From Bathymodiolus brooksi (taxonomy: Eukaryota; Mollusca; Bivalvia; Mytilida; Modiolidae): DNA of 64,000 nucleotides. The notes under the pieces were generated by a model that did no database searches, was not told where the DNA came from, and saw nothing but the letters and a program-made list of their open reading frames with translations. The translations under genes were made by a program, and so were the position numbers. This document shows, piece by piece, positions 32,150 through 43,710 of the stretch. The DNA is taken from NCBI GenBank assembly GCA_963680875.1, contig OY804576.1, positions 74,219,668-74,283,667 of the forward strand, written 5' to 3'. Numbering within the stretch: position 1 is the stretch's first letter; every line of letters starts with the position of its first letter.

Positions 32150-33971
32150 AATATTAAACATGTGTATTTTACATATAAGGAGAGGACTTACTATAAGCTG
32201 CAATAACTTGTGTCCGATCCTATTGCAAGAAATGTATTGAATGGTTAAAATGGTGGACACAGTATGTGTGGGAGGGGGTACAAAACACTGTATAATGTGT
32301 GTGGCAGGGAAACTACAAAGAACAGTGTATATTAAATGTAGGACACAACATCAATGTATCTTATGCATGGTATTGGAGACGTTTTCATTTTCAATCTTTG
32401 TATTTATTTGAATGGTTCAAAATGACGAAGAATTGACCCATTAAAACCAAACAAAGTAGACTATTTTGTGGATTTACATCTATAAAAAATATTATAATGA
32501 TCAATATCCTTTGTACCTATATTTACCGACTATAGTCGGGCAAAGCAAATAGAGGATCAACTATTTTGACCCTGTAGACCGGTAACATTTTTTCCGCTTT
32601 TATGCGGCATAATCTAGATTTATGGAAATATACGAAGGAAAATATTATAATTTTGGTACGAAAAACAAGTAAACTGCATATGCTTTATGACGTCGGTTGA
32701 TAAATGACGTAACCAGCGTCATTGAACGATCGAGTGGACCTTTTTTCGTTTGAGATACCTGTAGACCACACAGAAGTACAAAGTCTAATTTCTGTAGAAG
32801 AGAGGTGAGTCTGAAGAATTTAAACAAAAAGGAAGGTTAACAAATTAGCTGTATGCCACAGAATTGTTCAAATACAAGTAAAGAAATTGTTTATACCCAG
32901 GAATTGTAAACCCGCCCCCGAGCGGATGATATTTCTACAATGCACAACACGACTACCATATCGCCTACGGTGTCATAAAAACTTTCATTTGTAACACAGA
33001 TATAAATGTATCCGGAATTTCCACGAATTTCAATGGGAATGAAATTAAATATTTTTATTTACTGTAAATGATATTGTTGTGTCTCATATGAACGTGAAAT
33101 TGGTGCCTTTATGACAACTTGTTCCAATTGACACTGAAATTTGCATCTTGCCCGTACCTGTCACACTATCAAAAATATGACGTTTTGTTCCGAATCTGTT
33201 GGGTTTTTTTCGTCGTTCTGGTAAATAAATATAGAATTTCGTGTAAATTACCTTATGATCTTATAGACTTTTGTAAATTCCTCACAAAAGAGGACTTCAG
33301 TTTTCGAGTTTATACCTATAACGCTAAAATTAACGATATTATAGCGAATGTTATGGTGTCTCCCTAAATGTCCCACTTTCTTTTTTTTTCAATATTATAA
33401 TGTGAATTTTGCCAACATGCTAAGAAATCTTGAGTGTATAAAATAGACTTTATAAAAGTACCATACTTTTTAAGTACATCAACCGAAATGCCTTTATTCG
33501 GAAATGTGTTTAGAAAAAAATAGTTTTTGAACGATTAAAAAACCACGGCAAACACCCAAAAACAAGATTGTCTCCTCATTTGTCTCACCAACGTCAACTT
33601 TGAAGTTTTACATACACATGGTCTCCAAGCGTTTATGTCGTTCCTAAGTTATCATCTATGAAAAATCATTTGTTGATTAGAATAAATTAATTTGATCGTA
33701 CTTTAAAAAATCGGTCATAGATCACTACCTAAATATGCAAATATATACCGGTAATAGGCGATTAAGAAGAATTCTTGGTACGCTAGATTTTTTTTTCAAT
33801 TTGGGGGGTAGGAGGATTCTTATTAGAAATCCTGAACAAGAGAAAAGTGTGAGCGAAGATTTGAAAAAAAACATTATCATCTCATCATCATTTTTACTTT
33901 CCGAAAAAATAAAAAAAATATTTTCGTGAACTTTCAGCAGACGTTTTTTTTCTTCTAAGTTTCTTAACAAG
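32150..33971. other. Intronic/intergenic, no gene seen
   Basis: Lies inside the proposed 8.4-kb intron. Small open frames at 32645-32827, 33119-33367 and 33725-33970 have no domain or clean splice pair. Fragments such as ATTTCCACGAATTTC (about 33016) hint at MITE relics. Confidence 0.4.
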
Positions 33972-34250
33972 ATTGATTGATTGATTGATTTTATTTGTTG
34001 GTGTTTAACGCCACTTTCAGCAATATTTCAGCTATATCATGGCGACCAGTTTTAGTGGTGGAGGAAGCCGGAGTACCCGGAGAGAACCACCGACCCTGGG
34101 CAAGCAACTGGTAAACTTTATCACTTGGGGCTGCGAGTCGAGTGCACCCTTTTTGTGATTTACAAAGCTGGGCGCGAACCCACGCCGCATTGGTGATAGG
34201 CTTGTATGACCTGTTAGATCCAGCGACCTAACTCATTGAGTCACCCTTCT
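33972..34250 (-). repeat. SINE-A subtype with GATT tail
   Basis: GATTGATTGATTGATT precedes TTGGTGTTTAACGCCACTTT. The 3' domain (GGCGACCAGTTTTAGTGGTG, GAGTACCCGGAGAGAACCAC) matches SINE-A, but the head ends CTAACTCATTGAGTCACCC after GCGCGAACCCACGCCGC, a different tRNA-like head. It is therefore a distinct subfamily sharing the same 3' domain. Confidence 0.8.
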
Positions 34251-34827
34251 TAACAAGACGAAATGAGCTTATGATTTATTATATATGACGATAACAAATA
34301 GAAATGTACTAAGGCCATTGCAAAGCAAATACTTGTACTTCTGACATTTCCTTGAAGAATTAAATGCAAGCGAGTGACATTTTTTTCATTTGATTATTTC
34401 TTTCCTATTGGCAATAATAGTGAAAAATCTAAATCATGCTGTGGAGTTGAAGATTTTAAATTTTCCTTCCTGTTTCATAATTTTGTATATTAGTTGCGAA
34501 GATTCTTTGAAGTATGTGTCTTCTTAAAATTAAGGCAAATGTAAATTATTGTGAAAAGAGGAACGGCAAAATGAAAAATGACAGTAAAGAATTATTCTTA
34601 TAGAAATAAATCATTTTATTTCGAATGGCCTTAAAACCCTAGCATCGAAAATATAACGAAATGCAAACGGGCTTAGTATGGCCTTAACACTTAATATCCT
34701 TGATGGATGTAAAGAAAATATTTCCGCTACCATAACTTGACTATAGGTACAAAAGTTTGAAATTTATTTGGTTTATGCAACAAACAAAATTGTATTTCCT
34801 CAAATTTGGTTATTATAATTTGCAGGT
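34251..34827. other. Flank of the HGKGP gene
   Basis: AT-rich. It ends with ATTATAATTTGCAG, a good acceptor two bases before the ATG of the next gene, so a 5' non-coding exon may lie in this stretch. GAATGGCCTTAAAACC and TATGGCCTTAACAC near 34624 and 34677 are a short direct repeat. Confidence 0.4.
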
Positions 34828-37800
34828 ATGCCAGTGTATTCTAAAATTCAACAAATTAGAGATGCAAAACGACGAGAGAGACAACAAAAATGGAAACAGA
34901 GAAAACAAAAAGAATCAAGAGAATTGTCACAGTCTCTCTCCGCGGTTCAGAAAAGAAAGCAGAGGGAAAATACAACAAAATTTATAAAAGCGGAAGCAGA
35001 AAGAAAGGCAAATGCAAGAGAAAGAAAACGGAGAAGTCGGGTTATGACGAAGGAAAGAAATGAGTTGCAAAAGTTAAAAAAAAAAAGAAAATATGCGTAG
35101 AAGGAAGACAGAAAAACAGCGGCGCTGGAGAGAAAACATGAGACAAGGACAACCACCGGATATGCTACCTGTAGAAGCTGTTCAAGAGAAACATTCTAAT
35201 TTCTGCAATAAAATGAGCAAATTCCGGGCAGTAAAGAAATTAAAAGATGCACTTCCACAAACGCCTGTAAAAAGGTTTGCCTCTATGAAAGCCTACCTTT
35301 CTAGTAGAAAGTCACCAACAGTTTAAGAATTACAGAAAAAAAGAATTATTCCATCTCCCGAAGACCGTAAAGATGCTGAAATGAATGCTGGTATCAAACC
35401 AATAATTCACCAATCAGAGCTTAAAGTAGTCCCTTTCGCTTTGTTGTTTTGTTGTATTGTGACAAATACTGAATGGAATGGAATAATTAAAATTGATAAT
35501 TGAAGTTTTAAATATATAAGGATTATTTTGAGCCCAAAATTTGATGCATTTAGTTGTATTTTAATACCACTATAGAGGATTTGATGCTTGACCTATAAAT
35601 ATTGAATTTCCCGGGGATGACCGAGCTATTTTTAGAGTAGGTGTTTTCCATAGTCTGGCATTTCACTGCAAGACTTTAAACATCCCCTGATATTTTCACA
35701 GAATGTAGAGGAATCATGTACGTTTCAGAAAATATATGGTCATAGAAAGGTTAAACTTAAGATAAAATAGCCAGGCAGGCTCGAAAAAACACAAATTTAG
35801 TAGAAAATGTTAAAGAAATTAATTATAGATTTCACACCTGCTGCTGTAGTTCAGGACGTGAAAACAATTTTAAGTGAAGAAAAATTTAAAAGAAATGATA
35901 AATCGCGTGAAGTTGTAAGCATATTAACAGCATCAATGTCAGGGCCGACTGTTGAAAAATGCAAGGCTAAAGTAGACTTAGTAAAGAAACTTGGTGTTTC
36001 AGTCAGGAGGATTCCAAAGGGGCAGAAAATTCGTACTAACATTTTTCATTCCGAGCAATCTTCATATAGATACACCACGCGTAAAACTAGAAGTGACAAA
36101 CTTTCGGATGACGCGAGAAAAACGATATACGATTTTTGGTGTTCCCCTGAAATATCAAGACAGACAGGCAATCAGAAGGACGTGAAACGAATAAGAGTCT
36201 GTCCTAAAATGTACTATAGTCATGCTATTCAAATTCTAGAAAAAACTCAGAGTGAAGCCTTCTTAAATTTTCAACAAACACACCCAGAAATCCAAATATC
36301 ACAAAGGACATTCGAAAAATGTAAACCTTACTTCGTAAGAGCCGCGCGAATCAAAGACCGTACCACCTGTTGCTGTAGATACCATCTTGAATGCAAATAT
36401 CTATTCAATTCTTTCATAGCCTATCGCAAGCAATTGATAGACGAAGTTATTGACGAAACGAGTTTTAAATTATACGGATCTTTGACAGAGTTATGCAACG
36501 ATACTCTTTGTTATCAAGAAACAGGAAACTTGCATGCAAAAGATTGCATAGAAAGATCTTGTGATCAATGCGGAGTGCATTTGATAAAATTTAGCGAACA
36601 TGAATTGAGTACATGTAATGAATCTCCTGACGTGAAATGGAAAAAAATTGAATACATTGATATCAAAACTAAATATAGAACAAAGAAAAAGCTTATGCTA
36701 GTTGATAAAACAACAAAAGCAGGTGATATGATCAAGTATTTTATAAAAAAAAAAATTACAGTCTTTCGTAGGTCATAACTTTAGATCCAAGTAGCAAACT
36801 GACCAGCTCAAGTACCTCATTGAAAACCTCCCAACGAATGAATGTTTGGTAGTTCATGATTTTTATGAGAATTACAGATGCACCGATAGAGTAGAGATCC
36901 AATCAAATTATTTCCAACGGACAGAGGTATCAATTCACGTGTCCCTTATTTACAGACATGCAATATTAGAGGTGAATGGTGTGTCGAGTACACCGGAAGA
37001 AATAAACATAATATGCGAACATTTTTACATTATATCACCGGACGAAAAACACGACCAGTATTTTGTACATTATGTCCAGAAGTCTATATCAGAATACTTG
37101 AACTCGATTAATTATTATGTCACTGTCATGCACGAATTCTGCGACGGTTGCCAGTGCCAATATAAAAGCTGGAATTGTTTCGGGAATTTTGCTGAATCCG
37201 TAGAGGAATTTGGATATTCAAAAATCATCAGAAATTTCTTTGAAAGTTGTCATGGGAAAGGCCCACAGGATGCAGCTGGGGGATTATTGAAAAATCAGGC
37301 AGACATGGCGGTAATTCGAGGCAAAGCTGAAATTAGGTCTGCTCGAGAACTTTTTGAATTCGCTGAAAACAACCTAAAAACAAGCCGATCACATGCCTGT
37401 AAAAGGAGACTTTTCAGATATGTTGAGGAAATACCTCGGGCAAATAAGAGGAACTTTAAACCAATCAAAGGAATCAGAGCGGTTCATCGTGTAGAGACCA
37501 TAGATTCTCAAAACCTCCTTTTAAGAAATGTATCATGTTACTGTGACAATTGTTTGGAATGTGAGGAATGTATGACTATTGCGCAGATCGGAAGTTGTAC
37601 TGCTATCGAGTTGGTGGATGATAGTACAAACTCAAGCAATGAAAATACATTTCTCGAGTGCGAGCAAAATGAATCTATCGCTGATTTAATTACGGAAGGA
37701 ACAATATTTGCAGTTTTATGCGACGATAAAGGATATGACTTCTATCTATTAAAGGCAACCTCAGAAAGCATTATTTTGCAGGAAAATGAATCTGATGGAT

Positions 37801-38033
37801 GGGGTGCGTCTTTTTCCAGGGGTTCATCGGTAATAAGGGCGATGTATTTTGCAAAGAAGAATTTCGAAGTACTGAAATACAAACTTTTGAAACGACCGTT
37901 AACGAGTGTGCCAACGGCGTCTGTTTTGTATATATGCCAAGATCATGTTGAAAAAACAAACTCTTTGACATTAACGGAAGAGGAAAATGAAACCATTATT
38001 GAATGCGTGACCTTGAGCGAGTTAGCCAGTTGA
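34828..38033 (+). pseudogene. HGKGP-type DDE-transposase-like gene, two exons, decayed
   Basis: I recognise this as a large animal family (cnidarians, molluscs, amphioxus, fish) of transposase-like proteins, but have no firm superfamily name. Part 1 (34828-35390): a Lys/Arg-rich helical N terminus (KRRERQQKWKQRKQKESREL, then a KKKRK run), SKFRAVKKLKDALPQTPVKR and IIPSPEDRKDAEMNA. Part 2 (from 35850): VQDVKTILSEEKFKRNDKSR, TRKTRSDKLSDDARKTIYDF, WCSPEISRQTGN, RTFEKCKPYFVRAARIKDRT, CCCRYHLECKYLF, CDQCGVH. Part 3 (to 38033): VVHDFYENYRCTD (likely catalytic Asp), EHFYIISPDEKHDQYFVHYV, HEFCDGCQCQYKS (second Asp), FFESCHGKGPQDAAGGLLK, then a Cys cluster (CYCDNCLECEEC) and a C-terminal domain. Defects: one extra base in each of two A11 runs (35076-35086, 36745-36755), TAA at 35324-35326, TAG at 36792-36794 where relatives have Trp. 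Otherwise intact, so decay is recent or partly sequencing error. It lies on the opposite strand inside the proposed intron 32112-40534. Confidence 0.75.
35391..35849 (+). other. Predicted intron of the HGKGP gene
   Basis: The coding alignment to relatives jumps here. GCTG|GTATCA (donor at 35391) and CCTGCTGCTGTAG|TTCAG (acceptor ending 35849) delimit 459 bases. Splicing gives codon G|TT (Val) and the motif NAVQDVKTI, which fits the family, and keeps frame on both sides. The 459 bases have stops in all frames. Confidence 0.65.
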
Positions 38034-38065
38034 ATTTGAAAGTCTCGTGTCATAAACTTGTCCAG

Positions 38066-39037
38066 TAAACACAGTAAATAAGGGTAATAACAAAATTACC
38101 GAACTCCGAACAATCTAACAAAGGGAAAGTCAAAACTCATAAGTATATAAACAGACAAAATCAGTCAACAACCGGAAAACTGTGAAAACCGTAATGACCC
38201 TGACTTGGTACAGGCATTTCTAAAGAAATGGTGGGTTGAATCAGATTTTAAAGCGCCAAACCTCCCCCTTTCATTACGACTCAAAGTTTCCGGCTGTCAC
38301 TATAACAGTATTTATAACAATACTTGAACAAAACAGGTAAAACAGTTCTCAAAGCAGCACCAAACTCAGTGAAGTAAATGTCAAAGACACTTTTACGTCA
38401 CACATTGATAAAAAAATATTTTTGACATTTTTGTTGAAACGTTATCTTTATACATTTTCATTATATGAAAATCCATCGTTTCTAATCTTTTCTGCAGAGA
38501 CGGAATATATTTCGACAAGATCTTGGTATCGGAATATAAACTTTTTAAGAGATCGAATAAGGCGAATCTTTGTATAGCCCTGGTCCAGTAGCCTGTTTCT
38601 CAGATGAAGATGACGTTTCAGGAAATCAGAATAATTGCTACTGGCCCTTGCAAAACGAATCAATTGCGAGATGTAAACACCATATGCAGGAGAAGCTGGT
38701 ATATTGCTGCACATATTTGGAAAATTTATGATCTTAAAATTGAAGTCGTCCCGTTTATCATAAATTTTAGTACTGATCTGACCACTGTCGTCAAATTCGA
38801 GGTATAAGTCCAAAAATGATGCGGACGAAGCGGTATCTGTGGTCTCTTTAACTTCCAGCTCTGGAGGATATATCAATGGAAGAAATTCTGCAAATCTAGA
38901 ATTATTGATAGATAAAACGTCATCAATATACCTGTATGTGAAATTAAAGGCTCTAGCCTCATGAATCTTCTTATCTTTTACAAGCTTTTGAAGAAACTCC
39001 GACTCATATGAGTATAAAAATAAATCGGCTACATTAC
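38066..39037 (-). pseudogene. PLE-B reverse transcriptase, 3' half and tail, copy 2
   Basis: The minus strand carries ESEFLQKLVKDKKIHEARAF, FTYRYIDDVLSINNSRFAEF (about 38900-38945), PPELEVKETTDTASSASFLD, and the uninterrupted 38448-38876 frame through NFPNMCSNIPASPAYGVYIS and LLDQGYTKIRLIRSLKKFIF to a stop. The tail reaches about 38066 and includes the segment shared with 12078-12250. It differs from copy 1 at only about 15 of 142 residues. 5'-truncated right after the region equal to LLADLFLYSY, so it is inactive. Confidence 0.85.
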
Positions 39038-39535
39038 AATGTCAAATTAAATGTTAATTATGTTGAAATTGTTATTTTATAATTTTTAACTGGAAGAAGA
39101 GTTTGAAGATACCAAAGGGGCAATGGAAATATCGGAGTAAAGTAGTTATGAGTTTGGCGTTCAGTTCGATGTAAAGACAAAATGATCGTGTTTGTTAAAC
39201 GAAGGCGATCAAATGAAGACTATACTTCATTTAGAAAATAAAAATTATAGCACAATATTAATAATCACGTCATGAAACCAGATACATCAAAAGTGTGATA
39301 AACAAAGCTAAGTATACATGTTAAGCATATTTCCCTTTTTACAGTACATGTATATTTACTGCTCAGATAAATACAAAAACCAACAAAATATTATTTGATA
39401 AAAAACATACGCATAGGGAAAAAATGGGTACATGAGTATAAGATAAGATTTCAAAAATATGACAAACCAACAAACCATAAAAATGATAATAGTCATTATA
39501 CTGGTAATGAAAAGAGTTCAAAGGAAACCAACGGA
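39038..39535. other. Intronic stretch, PLE-A scrap
   Basis: 39096-39125 (GAAGAGTTTGAAGATACCAA) is the last 30 bases of a PLE-A tail. Nothing else supported. Confidence 0.4.
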
Positions 39536-39655
39536 ACGAGAAATAAAGTAGATCTAAGTGTGTCGTCTGTAACATGTTCATGACGTTATCGCCAGACGAG
39601 AAATAAAGCAGATCTAAGTGTGTCGTCTGTAACATGTTCATGACGTTAGCGCCAG
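39536..39655. repeat. 60-bp tandem duplication
   Basis: Two units starting ACGAGAAATAAAGTAGATCT, containing GTCGTCTGTAACATGTTCAT, differ at two positions. ORFs at 39363-39815 (-) run across them and show the duplicated GDNVMNMLQTTHLDLLYFS, a by-product. Confidence 0.9.
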
Positions 39656-40534
39656 ACATCGATACTTTTGACGTTACTGCATGTAACACTAACACCGTAC
39701 ACAACGTCATAACAATGGATACTCTGTGTGGGAGGGACACAATAGTCAACATGAAAACTGTATGTTGCAGGAGCACAATGACGATGAAGAACATGGACAA
39801 TGTGTTGAAGGACATAATGAAAAAAACATGAATACTATGGGCGTAAAGAAGGGCACGAATACGATGTGTGAGAGGGACATAATGGATACTATATAAGAGG
39901 GACGCAATGACGAGCGATTCATTCTATAAAGAATAGATTCTGTAGTAAGTTGACTATGTAGCAAACTTATATGAATTGCGAACGATTTTTGTCGTGTGTT
40001 TTATTTTTTAATTGCATTGTACTTTAGATGCAACTATCTAGAGAATGTTGACCTTTATTGTAAATGTCTTGGAGCTTTCAAATATTGATTAGTTTATATA
40101 CAATTAACTATGTGAGAAAATATGTCAAAGCAGTAATTAATTTTTTCATTAAATTATATATTTTATTCAATGAAATAACCATGTAGAGCTGATAATTAGA
40201 AGAGGTTTATTTGTCCTGAATTTTTTTTAAGTATTTAATAAAGTTGCTAATATCGGTACCTGGTAGACACAACATGGTGTATTAAGATAAAATAAATTTT
40301 TTTTTACAGCAATTGAAACTATAGCAATATAATATTACATACGAGGAATTATTCGAAATTTAAACAAAAAATACATGAATATCTACAATTATAACTAAGC
40401 GCGACTGGTTTTTTTTATTATTAAATAATGATAATTATAACAAATTAATATTCTTCATTTTAAAAAATATTATTCATTTCTCCATGTCTTTTAGTAGTAT
40501 ATGTACTACATCTCTATGTAAACAAAGTACTTAC

Positions 40535-40627
40535 CCGTATAGATGTTTTTCGTATAAGAACTCCTGTTTCTGCAACGCCTGTCGATTTCTTGTCCTTGGG
40601 AATCTCTATCGAAATATTTTGATCCAT
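40535..40627 (-). CDS. Candidate first coding exon (exon 1) of the membrane-protein gene
   Basis: Minus-strand ATG at 40627 is preceded by an in-frame TAA, then reads MDQNISIEIPKDKKSTGVAE, then TGVLIRKTSIR, and ends CGG|GTAAGTAC, a consensus donor in phase 0. Exon 2 at 32111 starts in phase 0, so joining them keeps frame: KTSIR followed by RRISKDD, a run of basic kinase-type sites. The predicted product is 142 residues. The intron would be 8.4 kb and contains the HGKGP pseudogene, PLE-B copy 2 and a SINE. Extra exons in between cannot be excluded, and another partner for either exon is possible. Transcription would begin above 40627; I see no clear TATA box. Confidence 0.55.
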
Positions 40628-41924
40628 TTAGATTTACGACGGTCAGTGTCTGACCTTAGATCAACTCGATGATGCAACAAATCCACAAAATTAACTGTAT
40701 TAATTACTTAAACATAATAACAGCATGGCGTTCCTTTATAAACCATCACAGCTTTACACATCAAGATATATTAATAGTAACAAGCAGCAATATATGTATG
40801 CAATTAAAGATGCCTGCAAGATAACTTGAGATGTTCTATATCTCGCTTGATTGTTTTATTCTGAGTATTCAATATACATTAATTTCCTGTACATTTTTAA
40901 TAGAAAATGGCTCGTATATCGAATATACACCAGGCTTTTGTGTTAATAAAGTAATAACACTACGTAGCGGTAATGCATTTGGAATAGATAACAAAATTCT
41001 ATACCCAATGTGTGGAGGGGTTAAGGGGGGGAGGGATCCGGTGGAGTTTTTTTCACCTTATTTTTACCAGTAATTTAAAATGCCTTGTAGTTAGATCTAT
41101 CTTTAAAGTCTGTTACTAAAAATAAAATGAAATATTCATGCAATTCCCCATTGATTTCGAAACATAAGTGTTGTTGCTTTGCTTTGTTCAAATACAGGTG
41201 TTTAACCGTGATCATAAAATTAGTGGTTGTTCTTTACCAATAACCAAATTTTCAAATATTAATCATATTCCTCTTTTGATTTTTATTTAAGAAAACAATG
41301 ATAAAAATAGAAGTAATAATAAGCGGATATAAAAAAACTTGCCATGTTCGGAGGGTGTTCCGCCTATAGGCCCCCAATAATTCAAATTATTTGTTGTACG
41401 TTTTTTTTTCGGTTTTTTTTTTAATATTTAGCCGTTTTTTCTCTCTATTTTATTAAAACCAAACGTGTTTTTATATTTTTTTTACTGAGTGCATACAGTG
41501 ACGTTATTGTATAAATCTTACACATTATATACACTTTAAAGGTATTTCTATACCCCAATATAACCTCCAATAGTTTAATTAACCATTTAATAAACTCACA
41601 TTCTTATCGGTAAAATCTGGTCCTATTATTCTTATGATATCTTAAAATAAAATATTGATATCAAATCGAGTTCACACGGTGCGTTTCTGGAATAACCATT
41701 ACCAGTTAAAGGAATATGTTCATATAGAAAAAAAGATTGAAAAGCCTTGTAATCTATTGTGATAAAACTGTCTTCTGGCGCAAGAAACCCAAAGGGACTT
41801 AATTTACCCACATTTTCATGACCTGTCACCAACTAAATATCTATAAAATAGATATTAAAAAAATACGACCAATTTTTGATGAGATCATAAGCTGAATATT
41901 TTTTTTGTTCCAGCTCTTCGCTCT
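40628..41924. other. Upstream flank, no gene seen; one repeat E relic
   Basis: AT-rich. 41650-41760 is a diverged repeat E (GATATCAAATCGAGTTCACA, GGTGCGTTTCTGGAATAACC). The promoter of the minus-strand gene should lie within the first few hundred bases, but no motif stands out. Confidence 0.4.
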
Positions 41925-42076
41925 ATACTTGGAAACGTTGTTGCTCGATCTTTAGTTTTCTGTGTAATATTTGGTAAATCGTTGTTTGTCCTTTTTTCTT
42001 TTGGCCATTGTGTTGTCTGTTCTTCCTCGATATACGGATTCTGATTACTCCTTTGACATCTTCAAACTCTTCTTAT
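41925..42076 (+). mobile_element. PLE-A tail, distal half
   Basis: GTTGCTCGATCTTTAGTTTT, ATCGTTGTTTGTCCTTTTTT, CTTTTGGCCATTGTGTTGTC and TTTGACATCTTCAAACTCTT match the tail end at 19530-19676. Confidence 0.8.
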
Positions 42077-42952
42077 AATTAATCTGATCCAAACATTCTA
42101 CTTATAATCTAAATTAAAGCTAAGATTAAAATTATTATAATTAAATTTATATTTATAAAAAGTCTTTACAAAAATACTTGGCAAATCTATAGCTCCTCCG
42201 TTAGTGCCAATTTACGATAGAAATGTTTAAAATACCGACGAAGTGAATAAATGTCCAATTGTACTAATCAATACGACCACCTTATTCATGATTGTAATGT
42301 TTCCAGTGGTACAAATAATATACAAAAATAAACGAGTAAATACTGTACTCGTTTTATTGTCAGTTTTTTTTTTAATGGGGGGTTAACTGATGAACTTCCA
42401 CACTTTATGCGAACGATTACAACACCGCAGCAGTACGATAAAATACGTCTTCTTAACCTTGGTTAAAAATACACATTTTTAAATAATGTGCTTACACTTT
42501 GTTTTTAATTTTCGCGTTTCCAGCTTTCTGCAGTAGCAGTATTCGACTGTTCGATTTATTTTTTAATCGTTGCTTAAGTCAATGTGTAGATTTGTCTTTT
42601 ATACTATTCTACAACAATTGAGCTATTGTGCACCTATACCATGGAGAGAATTAGATACATTTTTTGTAATCAACACAATGAGCTATATTGTTAGTGATAG
42701 ATCATGTTAGTCCGCTCATGCATATTATCTCAGCCAATTAATCTTTGCCCTTTGCGAGCGAGCAGAAAATGCCAATTTAATAGTCTTTTGTTTGATCCGA
42801 ATATGGATGTAACCCAGAAACTATCTCCTATAAAGGGAGCACACTAACCATTACACTGCCCACATGGTTTCATGTTAGAACCATTTTAAGCGATCAATAA
42901 GATTGCCACAAGTAATATGCATATCATGCCAGATTCTTATTATGTCCGACTT
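42077..42952. other. Intergenic with SINE-B head relic
   Basis: 42765-42870 (CCAATTTAATAGTCTTTTGT, then TTGATCCGA..GCACACTAACCATTACACTG) resembles the tRNA-like end of SINE-B in minus orientation, badly eroded. No gene. Confidence 0.4.
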
Positions 42953-43710
42953 AAGAGAAGACATAGATTTTAATTTTTCTAACGTTTTTGGAGTTGAAGG
43001 TATAGTGGTATGTCAAAGGAGTGATTCGTATTATTGATTGCTTCAGCGAGTGGGCGAGTGATTATTGTTTAATGCCAAAATGGACAATTTGTCAGCTATG
43101 TCATGGCGAGAACAAGTTAAATGCGATGACGTGATAATGAGGTGCGCTTTGTACTAGACCAACACGCTTAATTGGATTTGTATAGTGCTAGCTGAACTGA
43201 AACAACAGTCCACAGGTATTCATGTCGCTCCACTCGAACACATTATTCAGATTCCGAGCCAACTAGTCTTGGCTCTTACTCCTTAATGGTGTGTGCTTAG
43301 CAGAGAAGGAAGTATTTGATTTGATCCACCCAAGAGAAGACATAGATTTTAATTTTTCTAACGTTTTTGGAGTTGAAGGTATAGTGGTATGTCAAAGGAG
43401 TGATTCGTATTATTGATTGCTTCAGCGAGTGAGCGAGTGATTATTGTTTAATGCCAAAATGGACAATTTGTCAGCTATGTCATGGCGAGAACAAGTTAAA
43501 TGCGATGACGTGATAATGAGGTGCGCTTTGTACTAGACCAACACGCTTAATTGGATTTGTATAGTGCTAGCTGAACTGAAACAACAGTCCACAGGTATTC
43601 ATGTCGCTCCACTCGAACACATTATTCAGATTCCGAGCCAACTAGTCTTGGCTCTTACTCCTTAATGGTGTGTGCTTAGCAGAGAAGGAAGTATTTGATT
43701 TGATCCAACC
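42953..43710 (-). repeat. 379-bp tandem duplication carrying SINE-B bodies
   Basis: Unit 1 starts AAGAGAAGACATAGATTTTA at 42953, unit 2 at 43332, and they are almost identical. Each holds the body of SINE-B in minus orientation (GTTTAATGCCAAAATGGACA, then TCATGGCGAGAACAAGTTA, CAACAGTCCACAGG). Only the second unit continues into the tRNA-like head (GGGGCTCGAAGCCACTA near 43710), so the duplication broke the first SINE. Confidence 0.9.

Noticed and set aside
39363..39964. Minus-strand ORFs with duplicated GDNVMNMLQTTHL
   Set aside because: The repeat in the protein only reflects the 60-bp DNA duplication. No other coding sign.
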